From Astropecten irregularis (Eukaryota; Echinodermata; Asteroidea; Paxillosida; Astropectinidae), in assembly GCA_963971285.1 (NCBI GenBank), contig OZ020246.1, forward strand, positions 22,303,217 to 22,367,216: a DNA stretch of 64,000 nucleotides. The letters run 5' to 3'. Under the pieces are notes generated by a model. The model ran no database searches. It saw only the letters and a list, made by a program, of their open reading frames with translations, and was not told the origin of the DNA. This document shows, in pieces, positions 1 to 10,600 of this stretch (positions are counted from its first letter, which is position 1; every line of letters begins with the position of its first letter). The position numbers and the translations under genes were made by a program.

Positions 1-140
1 TAAACTGCTGCACTGCAAACTGCTCATCAACCAAAATAATGACTTGAAATCTCAAAAATGCTTGGAGGGCCTGACGTTTCGATTCCTTTGAGAAAGATCT
101 TGCTAGGATCGTCAGGCCCTCCTAACTCCAAGTATCAATT
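1..140. mobile_element. MITE end, CTGCTGCAAACTGCTCATCA family (truncated by window start)
   Basis: It begins TAAACTGCTG with CAAACTGCTCATCAACCAAA and continues to the family core GATCTTGCTAGGATC and TCAGGCCCTCCTAACTCCAA. The same blocks recur at 9205-9312, 34990-35250, 46690-46800, 54515-54628 and 57585-57980. Confidence 0.6.
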
Positions 141-865
141 GGTTAATGAAACCATGCTTATTTATTTTCATGTTGTAATGTATGGACACAGGTAACCAAA
201 CTATAATGTTATACAGCAGGTGCATGCACTAACAGTTTATTGCAAGTAGGAACAAAAGTCTGACATGAAATTTAGTCCGACTCTGTTTTCATGGAAACAC
301 TTGGATTTATATTAGTAGATATAGTTGGCTTAGCCTTAGTTCAGATTAGAGTCATTGTCTCTAAGGGTTTTCATTCCTTGACGGGAGGGTTGGAGAACAA
401 CCAGGCTCTTTGTAAATCTGTTCTGATGCTTAAAGCTCAGTCCTAGACAGTATGCTGATCAGTTCTTATCCTGCCTAAGTATGCAATTAAAGTCAGTTTC
501 TGCAATCGGCCCTGTCTTGATAAGTTCAGGAAATTAAAATGCCCTCTCGGCCGCCTCTACTTGATGATTCCTTGTTCATTTCTTTTTTTTTACAAGGAAT
601 TTAAACCTCAATTCTTAATATCTTTAGAAGTCTGTGTATGTACACGTGTACTGTGTGTTGTGTTTGTAGGGTTTTTCTGCCCAGGGTGGGGTGCTAGGTT
701 TGTGTTTAAAAAGGGGCGGTGTTAGGGGTTAAATACTTTTAAATACGGTACTTTTTCCTTTTAAAATGATTGGGTTACATTGTAAAATTACCGGGTAAGG
801 GGCAGCAGAGTCTGTTAGGCAGACAAAGAAAGATAATGGACGTTTTGGGACACTGCCAACTGTTC

Positions 866-1000
866 ATAGTGTAAGGCTGCATAACTCAGTTGGTAGAACA
901 CCGGTAAGGTATTCTGGGGGTTGCAGGTTCGAATCCCACTCCAGTCATTTTTTTTTTTTTTTGTCAATGGCATGTAAGGTAAGATTTGAATGTGCTACAT
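866..1000 (+). mobile_element. tRNA-derived SINE
   Basis: It has a tRNA-like head with an A-box-like TAACTCAGTTGGTAGAACA and a B box GGTTCGAATCC (931-941), followed by CACTCCAGTCA and poly-T. The CACTCCAGT-TTTT junction is shared with the copy at 48412-48515 and, in reverse, 55485-55600. It is not a foldable functional tRNA. Confidence 0.6.
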
Positions 1001-1070
1001 GTACATATAAATAAAGAAGTGAGGATAAATGGTTAAATAATTTCTTGACAGTCAATTGCACTTGCATACT

Positions 1071-1225
1071 AATTACAGGCATGCAACTTTTCCTCGGATC
1101 AGCCGATTTCCTCTTTTTTCACTTCACTCTTTAGCCATTTAAAAGTGGAAAACACTGTACAAAGTTTGGTAAAGATTGGAATTTCCTATTTTTTTGGTCC
1201 AAGTCCAAGTTGCATGCCTGTAATT
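1071..1225. mobile_element. MITE with ends AATTACAGGCATGCAACTT
   Basis: A 19-bp inverted repeat closes at both ends (1071-1089 and 1207-1225). The interior CCTCTTTTTTCACTTCACTC matches a second copy at 11694-11822. Confidence 0.7.
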
Positions 1226-1522
1226 AGGGAGAAAGTTTTCCCATCACAGCTCTCCATATTGCAATAATTGATTAAGTATTCAAATGAAATGAAATGATGA
1301 CATTTACTATTTTATTCAAGTTTTCCACTGTGTACAGTACAGTGGACACATTCTACCTCATACAACATTCATGCCGCACACACAGTTAGCTAGCATCTGA
1401 CAGCCCCAGGGCTTAATCTTACTAAGTGTCTATCGCAACGTAAATTTGCTATTAGTAGAAAGGACACCGGTGGTTTGCAGCCGGCCCGTGATCTTATGAA
1501 TTTTTCCTCTTTGTGCCGACAG

Positions 1523-1623
1523 CTCTCTGTGCCGTGGGGATCCTCTGGTAGCTGCAGTCTGCTCGGACAGTGCTGTTCATGTCTATTCTAAGGGGACGCT
1601 TCTGCCTATCGGTACATTCCAAG
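1523..1623 (+). CDS. WDR89: WDR89 coding exon (first one visible)
   Basis: The acceptor is TTTGTGCCGACAG and the donor CAAG|GTAAGG. The exon starts in phase 2 (one base completes a codon), encodes 33 residues including [18 protein letters not shown] and LLPIGTFQ, and ends one base into a Gly codon. This matches the human segment around NLVAVLCSNGSIRIYDK. The next exon supplies GT to complete the Gly and continues [10 protein letters not shown], so phase and sequence both fit. Because it starts in phase 2, at least one upstream coding exon must exist. Confidence 0.85.
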
Positions 1624-4600
1624 GTAAGGCCATCAACGAGGTTGATTGTTGGAGGGTTATTCCTAGCTAGTAGGAGGACTAACTCCATAGACCATGTCGC
1701 AAATAGCGACCGCAGGTAGTTGTGGGATGCACAAGGGTCGAAAGTGAGGGCGCCACCGCCTGCTTACTTTTGGTCAGTTGTGTCTTTGTGCACTGTGTGT
1801 ATCACGTGAAGATACACCAAGATGTATTAAACAATGCTTTGCGAAAAAAAAATTGCGGTAATTCTTTTGGGTAAAAATGCTTTTTGCCAAAATACTAATA
1901 TGGCATTGTAATTGGAAGAGGAAGGCTTTATAATTAAATCCAGCCTTTCGTTATACAATGAATGATTACCCGGTACCTAATTTGGTCTTTCAAATTTGAT
2001 GAGTTACATGCATTTTTGATGTGGGTTCTTTGTAGAATGTTTCTTTTTTTATATTCATATATCTACATGGTGTAATGAGTAGCATGGTTGGCAAAAAAAT
2101 GTCTTGCCCATTAAAACAAACCACCATAAAAGATTCCGTTTGATATTCATGGTCGGTGAACAACAGCCAAAGGACAAGTTTTCACAAGTGATACACAACA
2201 CATGGAAATTTGGTTGTTAATCCTGTTTTTATTTAGACAGAAATTTCATGCTTAGCAAATTTTGGTGCTAAGCAGGGCTGTGAAATTGGCCCCTTGTCGT
2301 AGTATGTGAAAAGGTCCTTTAACCTTGTTCATTTTATGCAAGCTTGGGGCTGTAGAACTAATGAGCAAAGATGCAGTCACGGAACTTGGATTGAAATAGA
2401 TCAAGGAGGTTTTGACTTGTTGTTATAAGGCCATCAACCAGGGGCCAATTTCATAAAACTGTTAAGCACAAAAATTTGCTAAGCATGACATTTCTGTCTT
2501 AATAAAAACACCTGGGTTAACAACCAAATTTCCATGTGTTGTGTATCACTTGCAATTGTTATTTTGCTGACCATGAATATCAAATGGAATTTTCAATGGT
2601 AGTTTGTTTTATTGGGCGAGACATTTTTGTGCTTAGCAAATGTTTGTGCTTAACAGTTTTATGAAATTGGCCCCTAATTGACTGTTGGAGGGTTTCCCTA
2701 AGTAGGTACTAGGAGGAAGGCTGTAAATCCAGCCATTCATTGTGGAGGACCTTGGCTCTTCGCACGAACAGGATGAGCTATTTTTGATGCAGGGTTCTTT
2801 GTAGAATATTGCGTTTAAGTTTCAGATATTTGCATGGATACTGAGTAGCCATAAGTAGGCACTTGTTTGTGATGGCCACCCCAGAGATTTGGAAAAGGCC
2901 TTATAAGACATGCACACCCGCACCCATTATTTATGCACTATTTACTAAGATAAATCTAAACCTAAAAGGGCTTTAAAGGTAGTATCATACTTTGGTAAGA
3001 AACCAAAACAGAAATGGTCACAGATTTACGTATAACTTACAGAGTATGAAGATGGTGGTGGTAGAAACAAACCGTTAAAAGTTTTCCGCCTGAAATGGTG
3101 TATTTATCCAGAAATTATTAAAACAACAACGGAAAATCTTTTTGATCTTTTAAAAGATAAACAAAAATGGTTGATAGTGGTCATTTATAAGTAGGATGTC
3201 TTCCTGAATTCACGAACATTTTAGATCGCAATCTCCGGCGAATTTGCGTTTCTTTGTGAAGATTACTCATCACACCCGTCACTTACAGTTGTCAAATTTC
3301 TTCCGTTAGAGTCAAGTTATTAGAGTCAAATACGTTTAAGAAACTCAAGTGCAGCAACAAAATTCATATCGGATGTCGCAGTCTTGAAAAAGTGGTGTAA
3401 AAACTGTGACGTGGGCAGAAGGATCTGTGGTTTTCTGCACGATCCTTCCGCATACGAACATTTCACATGATGCATCGTTGCAATTCCACTCCAGCATCGA
3501 TACATGAGGTTTCCTGGAGGAGGTCTCAATCTCTGCTTAAAATAACGAGGGTCTGAGGTGATTTCATAGGACCTGTTTGTTTCAGGCATTGCGATCAGTG
3601 ATCTTGCAGATCCACGTCCCATGAAGGATACGCTAAAATGAGCAGCAGGATCAACGATCGCGTGCCTGAAACAAACAGGCCACTATTTAACAAGGATACC
3701 CTTCAGCTTCACATGTGACTCTATTTTTAACATTGATGCGATTCTAGTCAATGTCTTGCTAAAAATGGTCTCGCGTGAAAACGGCCTTTATGCTTTCTTT
3801 TCCTAGTCACGCAATCTTTTTGGCTTTGCTCTGATATGTTCACGGGCAGTTTTTCTGCATGGCTAGTCATGATGAGATGCTACCCAACACTGACCCTATG
3901 CCCTACGGAGCATTGGGATATATATAAATTCACCTCACTGCTAGATGGTTCTGCCCACATTGACCAAATCAGTCTTTATTGCTGTTTCCCTCTCATTTAA
4001 TAGGCTCTCCCGAGTCCCGATCCTTCTCGGTCAATAAAGGTTTGAGGCATCATGAGATACTCATTACAACTTATAGGTTGAAAAGCTGTTTTTCCCAGGG
4101 GATATAAGCTTATAAATTGCATGGTCAGTTTATTACTAGTGTTGTACTGATATAATGTGACCATGCATAAATTATGTACATAGTTGCTAACTATTCCTAT
4201 TTTGGAGGAATCATTCCTCTTTTGGGGTAAAAATGTATCACTTTGTACAAGCTCTTGACAATAGATTCCGATTTTCGGCTTGGGAATACACATATGTATT
4301 CCTATGTTCATAGTTTGCGCTGTGATTTTTTTTGAAGAAGAATGATTACAGTACAGTACAGTACAGGATTAGTAACATACCCAAACAGAAATGTTCACAG
4401 ATTTATGCATAACTTTCAAGGTATGAAGATTGTTCTGGTAGAAACATCATACCATTAAAATATTTCCGCCCGAAATGGTGCATTTATATAGAAATTAGTA
4501 AAACAAAAACCAAAAACAGTTTTGATCTCAGGGTAAGATCAAAACCATTCTTTATGTTTTATAAGAAAAATTTTGTCGTTTTTTTTTCTCGTGGCTCAGC

Positions 4601-7600
4601 TGTCCGATTGAGCTCAAATTTTCACACGTTTACCACTTCATGTACACGTTTGATCAGACAAAGTGTGAATGCTGCTCTGTGACATTTACCAATCATGTAT
4701 TATATATTTGGCTGCTATGTACAGGTGTATGTACCATACATTCATACAGTACATACATGGTTTACATTCATTGGCGTGGGCTATATGTATATTGTTTGAC
4801 AGCCTTGCCAAACCATATGCCTCTGCATTATTAAGAAGATGCAATGGATCCCCTAGGCCATACACGTACTTAAATATAATCTGGAGGATGTATCTAGCTT
4901 GTAATGTGATACTGCAAACCGATTAGAAAGTCCCATAGTGAGTATATGCATGATGGAGGCAGGGTATTCATTCATTCATGCACTGCAACTGCTTGTTGCT
5001 TAATATCAATAATATTTCATAGTATGCTGAATCTTTCCTTCCTGCAGTCCTGAGGCTTAATTCTCAGTCGTTTCCAAAGTCTGAATTTCTATCTTTTCCC
5101 CCCGATTTCTCGTGTTTCAACTCAGGACTAGGATCTGTTGTATGATAATTCCCTAAGTATCATCTCTGAAAATCCTCTGAGTGGAGCTCAAACTCCTTTA
5201 GTCCTTATCCAGTATGCAGAGTGCTGTGAAAGACTCAATGTTTTCCAAAGATTCCATTTCAAATGTTTGTTTGGAGAAAACCTGATATACCCTTCCATGA
5301 GTGGTGTGGTCTTCTGAAGCTTCTATTGACACAGACACAAAATGTTCAAAACCTCTGACTGGGCTTTTGTAAGCATTTTCCCATCATTTTGTAGTTTTGT
5401 GTAGTTTTCCCAGTACATTACATGTTCAAGATCATCTTGAACATACATGTACCCCATGTATATTTTCATGTGTACCACTTGTTCAATATTATCTTGAACA
5501 TATGTACAATGTGCCCCATACATGTGTATTTACCACTTGTTTGAGATCATCATAACATGTTCCACATGTTCCTTCAAGATTCAAGACTATCTTGAATGTG
5601 TACAGTCATTATTTCATGGTCATTGGTCATAATGGTCATTTATACACTGTCATTTTGTTCATTGACTTGAACATGTTGAACACTGTTCATTGGAACTGCC
5701 GTTTAAATGTAAGTGTAAACTTACGTTTAAATGTAAGTTTAAATGTAAGATGTTCAAGATCATCAGAACATATGTAAAATTTGTTTGCACATTATGGGCC
5801 TGTTTGTTTCAGGCACGTGATCAGTGATCCTGCTATTCCGGACCCCATTTTAGTGTATCCTGCATGGGACGTGGATCTGCAAGATCACTGATCACGTGCC
5901 TCAAACAAACAGGCCTTCATCACATGTTCAAGATCATCTTGAATGCATGTATGCATGTAACATATGCAGCAGATGTTTGTTTAACAGCTGATCCGTATCC
6001 TCAACAAAAAGCAGTGACCCGTCCATAACAGCTTCCATTAGACTGGAGAAATTGCCAGTAGACTCATCAACGTGGATGCGTCTCATCTCCATCGCGAGCC
6101 ATATACCGCCATGGTGTTGTAGTCCTGTAGCCTACATGTGGTGGGTTTGTGTATGCGAACAAGTCAAGTCAAGTCAAGTCAAGTCAAGTCGCAAGTGGAT
6201 AGTTGTCCATTTGCCGAAGGATTGAGCCTATGCATTTAATATTCTCCTGCGTGTCACTCACACATGGTTTAGAAGGTGTGGCAGTAACTGGCATGGCCGT
6301 CTAGCTCATCCAGGTGGAAATACCTTAATACCCTGTTAGATCATGGTTATAACCTTCTATCCTGAATCCAAATTCACACCTTGGGGTTTTACGCCAATTT
6401 GATGGATTGCGGTCTCTTACAGAATTGGAGATTTGTGTAGGATTTGGGATCTGTCCAGTATAATGCCCGGGGGATCTTGCTCTGTTGTTGAGGCAAATTT
6501 TGCGGGTTTTCAATTTTTTTCTTGGAATTTAGATGTAGAGTCTCAAATTTCAGCAGACTCAATGCATGACTTTTTGTCCAAGCCAAGAAAATGAAGGATG
6601 CTTAAAGTGTGTACGTACTGACGTAGGGATATGTATTCTGTACTTAAGTTGATGCATGCATGTATGGCCTCAGATTGTAAAAATGTTCCTCGATCTCTTT
6701 ATACATTTTGATTACATTTTGAATTGCTTTTCAATTTACAATGTTTTCAGTTATTTTCTTTTTTGGGAGGAAAATGAATGGGATTATTATTGTAAGCAAT
6801 AATGAAGTTGAATACTTATTTATTTATTTTTTGGATTAACTATAAAAGCAGAGATCTGCCAATTACAGGCATCATGAAAAATAAGCTGAATATATTAATA
6901 CATTAGCGATTTACAATTTTTTTTTAAAACAAACAAACATAATATAATCCAAGAAACAAACAACATACAATAACAACCAAATAAACAAACAATAGTTATC
7001 TATTATAAATTACAGGTAGTTAAAGTATAGATCTATAGGCTTTCAGTGATTAAACAAGGAATTTATACATTCAGAGCTAGAAAACCTTTATTTAAAAAAT
7101 TCAAAGATTAATCCATACGTACATGTAAAGCTGTAACTATTCCAATTGGCTTTTTATTCATACTCATAAAAACTAGTATTGGCGTGTAGTTACTCAATAA
7201 TAATCAAGAAACATTTGCCATCATTCGAGGGAGATATTGGCAAAACAGCAAATCATCATGAATTAATGAAATTGCACTGGAAGTGGAAGCCATCATGCCA
7301 GTGAAAGACATGAAACCTGGTTGAAGCAGACGATCAATGTACATTATTGATTTGATTCTGAACGATTCGTCTGGTGGAGATTCATGATCAGAGTCAGACT
7401 GAAGTAATTACTTGTCTATACTCCCGGTGATTACATGTGCATGTATGCATTACATGAAGTCAGCTGTACACATAGAGCTATATTAAAATTACTAGAGCGC
7501 TAGCTCTGTGTAAAAAGTGATGCCTGCTGGGCGCATCCATGTTTGTGCACAAACCTATGGAAAGCCCACAATTTTGTACGTTTTTTGTACGTTCATTTGC

Positions 7601-10600
7601 ATACCTGCGTTGTGTTCTATACAGGTGCGTTATCGAAGCCAAATCGACCCAAAATCCGACGCACCTTTTGTAAATGCGCGTTTCATTTATCACCCTGCGC
7701 ACACACGCTCTGCACTTCAGTCACGCAATGATTGCAAGCGTCATCAAGACGCGCTACCGGTACCGTTCGCGCATACTTGCGCGTTGCATATAGAGTACAC
7801 TCTTTGAATGGTATTCCAGTCAAAGTGTTCTTGTTCCACAGACACGCACTCAAATGCAAATTGACTGCACCCAGAACGGCTTCAAATCATCTACGCGCGG
7901 AGAACACAAGCGCTCTAGTAATTTTAATATAGCTCTATGGCTGTACACGATTTTGACGGATTTTTTACGTTTGTACCTCATACATGTAAACATGATGGAG
8001 CAGGGTTGTTTGATTTAAATCACTCGATTTAAATCACTGATTTAAATCATGATTTAAATCAATGGAAAAAAATAAAAAAAATCGCTCAAAAAAATCAATC
8101 ATAATTTTTTCATTATTTCTTGATTTTATTTGACAAAAAAACAGAAAATCGTACTGAAAGAAGACTTGCATTAACTTTTGGCTTAATTTTTCCACTATAA
8201 GTATAACAGGGTGTCTTAACAATTTATGTTGTGTTTTTACAAAGAGTTTTTACTGTACAAAATACGCATTTATGTACACTGTGTATAAAAAATGAGGCAG
8301 TATTCTGAAGTATGTGTACAGCATTACTCATGTTACTTGTAATCTGTACAATGAATAGAATTATCACACAGTATAATAATACATACAGTGCATGTACATG
8401 TATAGTAGGCCTACATATAACTCACGTACATGTACATGCAACTGCACAGAATTAACTTTTGTTTGTGTACATCACTACATCTTGACTTTGCACAGTAATA
8501 CTGTCATTATTAGCTCTAATACACATATATACTGAGATGCAAATGGACCACTGGTACGAACAAGCCATGAAACATCTTTGAATGTGGTCTTAAACATCCC
8601 AGCAGCAAGGAAGCAGTAGAGTATACCTGTAGTGGCAGTCAGTAATATGTTCTGTTTTTTGTTGCTTTGGTTTTTTGGGCTACATTTTAATGACCACAAT
8701 GCCAAAGCGACAAGAAGATGCAATTTAGCAGAATTTATGGGGTTTTTAAAGCAAAATATTATGATAGTAAGATGTTATTACGTAAAAACAATTGAGATTT
8801 TCATTTAAATAAAAAAATCGATTTAAATCAAAAAAATCTGATTTAAATCAAATAAATCCGATTTTTTTGATTTTTTTATAAAAATCATGATTTTTATCAA
8901 CCCTGTGATGGAGTAACAGATTTTGCAAATTTATATACTGCATTTAGGATATCAAATGCACCTGATTAATGGCTGGATTTTCCTGAAATGAGAGGCAGGA
9001 AATGGGATAAAAATAAGACTGAATTGGTGGCGTAATTTGTTCAAATTCAGGAGTTTTTAAGTGAGAATTTATCTTTGTGTGAAGGTCTGTTTATGGAAAT
9101 TATGGATGGTTTATAGAGAGGAAGTCATTATGCTTTTGAGCTGTCAGGAGATATTTATGAATATGATATAATACTGTGTAATATTAGATAACACGTTTTA
9201 TAGTTAAGTAATAAATTGCTGCAAACTGCTTATCAGCCAAAATAATGACCTGAAATTTATGCTTGAAATTAATGCTTGGATTTAGGAAGGCCTGACGTGT
9301 TTCGATCTGAGCAGAAATTACAATTATCGTAAAATAATACATTCTTTCCGTAACAGTTTTCGTCTGTAGCTTGGGACATCTTTAAACATTATTTTAAAAG
9401 TGCCATTTTGGACAAAATCTTGACCGTTTGAGAACTCAATGTTTCTTTGAAGTCTGTTAGATCAGTAATGTACATTCCGTTATTTAAGTTATTATTTACA
9501 TTGTGTGCAGTTCCGTTTGAGTTATTTGCAGCAATCTTTCATTTTTAATTCAAAATACGAACATCTTGTCAGTAACAGCACATATAATGCTGAATAATCA
9601 GAATAATAAATTGCAAAAGCATTGAATCCATATCACAATTTAACGTCCTTTTATATGAAAAAGGATGCTTGAAATGAGGCTACATTTGTACATGTTGTAC
9701 AGAGAGTCTCTTAATCACTGTATCTTTAATTAACGAGTAGTCTTGGTTCAAGAATCACTGACCTGCAGATTTCAGCATGAATATTAACAGGCTTTTCTTG
9801 CAGTGTGATGTCACTTTCACGAGCCAAGTCAGGGATGCAGCTGCATATTGTAGCATGATAAAAGATGCTGTCACTCAGTCATTCCTGAGCAATTTTTTTT
9901 CCAGATGATTGAAGAATTAATAACTACTTATTTACCATCTTATTGGTGTTTCTTTTAACTATTTGATTGGCAAAATCCTGCAATTTAAAAAATTGAAGAA
10001 ATTTTCATTTGTTATTGTCACGTGCTAATGAAACAAACATACACTACCCACGGTGGTACATCCATTTAGGATCGTTCATTCAAAAAGTACATGCTACTTC
10101 CATCATGTTTGTGCCTCAACTCATATCAGTTTGATCTTTGCCGCTGGCACTTTGCACTTACAAACGGTACATTTCCATTGATTTTCATCTGGGAGTCGCG
10201 TAGGCTCCTTGTAATATTATTAAAATTGAATCCTTACATGTAGCTGAAAGGTACATGTATGTATGCATACGAGAGGTGTATTATTGCACTGACGGAGCTC
10301 TGATGACTAAAAGCTTGAAATATATCATGCAATCCAGTTGGCATGTTACGTGAGCAACTCTGACACAAATGGCGCTATAATAGATTCATGCATTCAGTCG
10401 ACGCCAAGGCCAATTTGTGGATGTGTACGTTAGCTGGGCAGTGGCCCTTAATGCATGCATATGCATACCCGTGATTAGTTCAAGCCGTGTTTGCGTGTTT
10501 GTTCACCGGTTCGGAATGGTTGTCAAGACTATTTTTACTACTACTAGTGTGGCCTTCCGGTTAACATGACGTTAATGTTAATCTCCTGAAAATAATTTTT

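Larger units (their letters stand above)
141..1522. other. intron upstream of first visible WDR89 exon
   Basis: No coding exon was recognised here. The stretch 141-865 is unremarkable AT-rich sequence with a short poly-T. A SINE (866-1000) and an inverted-repeat element (1071-1225) follow; 1226-1522 holds only the acceptor tract. I looked for the missing WDR89 N-terminal exon and could not place it. Confidence 0.5.
1624..2860. repeat. diverged direct duplication flanking MITEs
   Basis: TAAGGCCATCAACGAGG then TTGATTGTTGGAGGGTT at 1625-1660 recurs as TAAGGCCATCAACCAGG (2426-2442) and TTGACTGTTGGAGGGTT (2678-2694). GATGTGGGTTCTTTGTAGAA at 2018 recurs as GATGCAGGGTTCTTTGTAGA near 2786, and AGGAAGGCT...CCAGCC occurs in both. 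One copy contains the MITE at 2441-2674 that the other lacks. Confidence 0.6.

Noticed and set aside
141-1522. Missing N-terminal exon of WDR89 or its promoter
   Set aside because: No stretch encodes the expected N-terminal sequence ending in phase 2 at a GT donor. It more likely lies upstream of the window.
1494-1688. 64-codon minus-strand ORF
   Set aside because: It is antisense to the WDR89 exon at 1523-1623. The + strand reading joins in phase with ten further exons.
5424-5950. CRISPR-like array
   Set aside because: The repeats are palindromic, degenerate and irregularly spaced, and the genome is eukaryotic.
7517-7932. Overlapping + strand ORFs of 62-96 codons
   Set aside because: They lie wholly within the interior of a non-autonomous hAT-like element, overlap each other in different frames and show no known domain.
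8475-8723. 82-codon minus-strand ORF inside the GATTTAAATCA element, considered as transposase
   Set aside because: No hAT catalytic or dimerisation motif is visible and the length is far too short.
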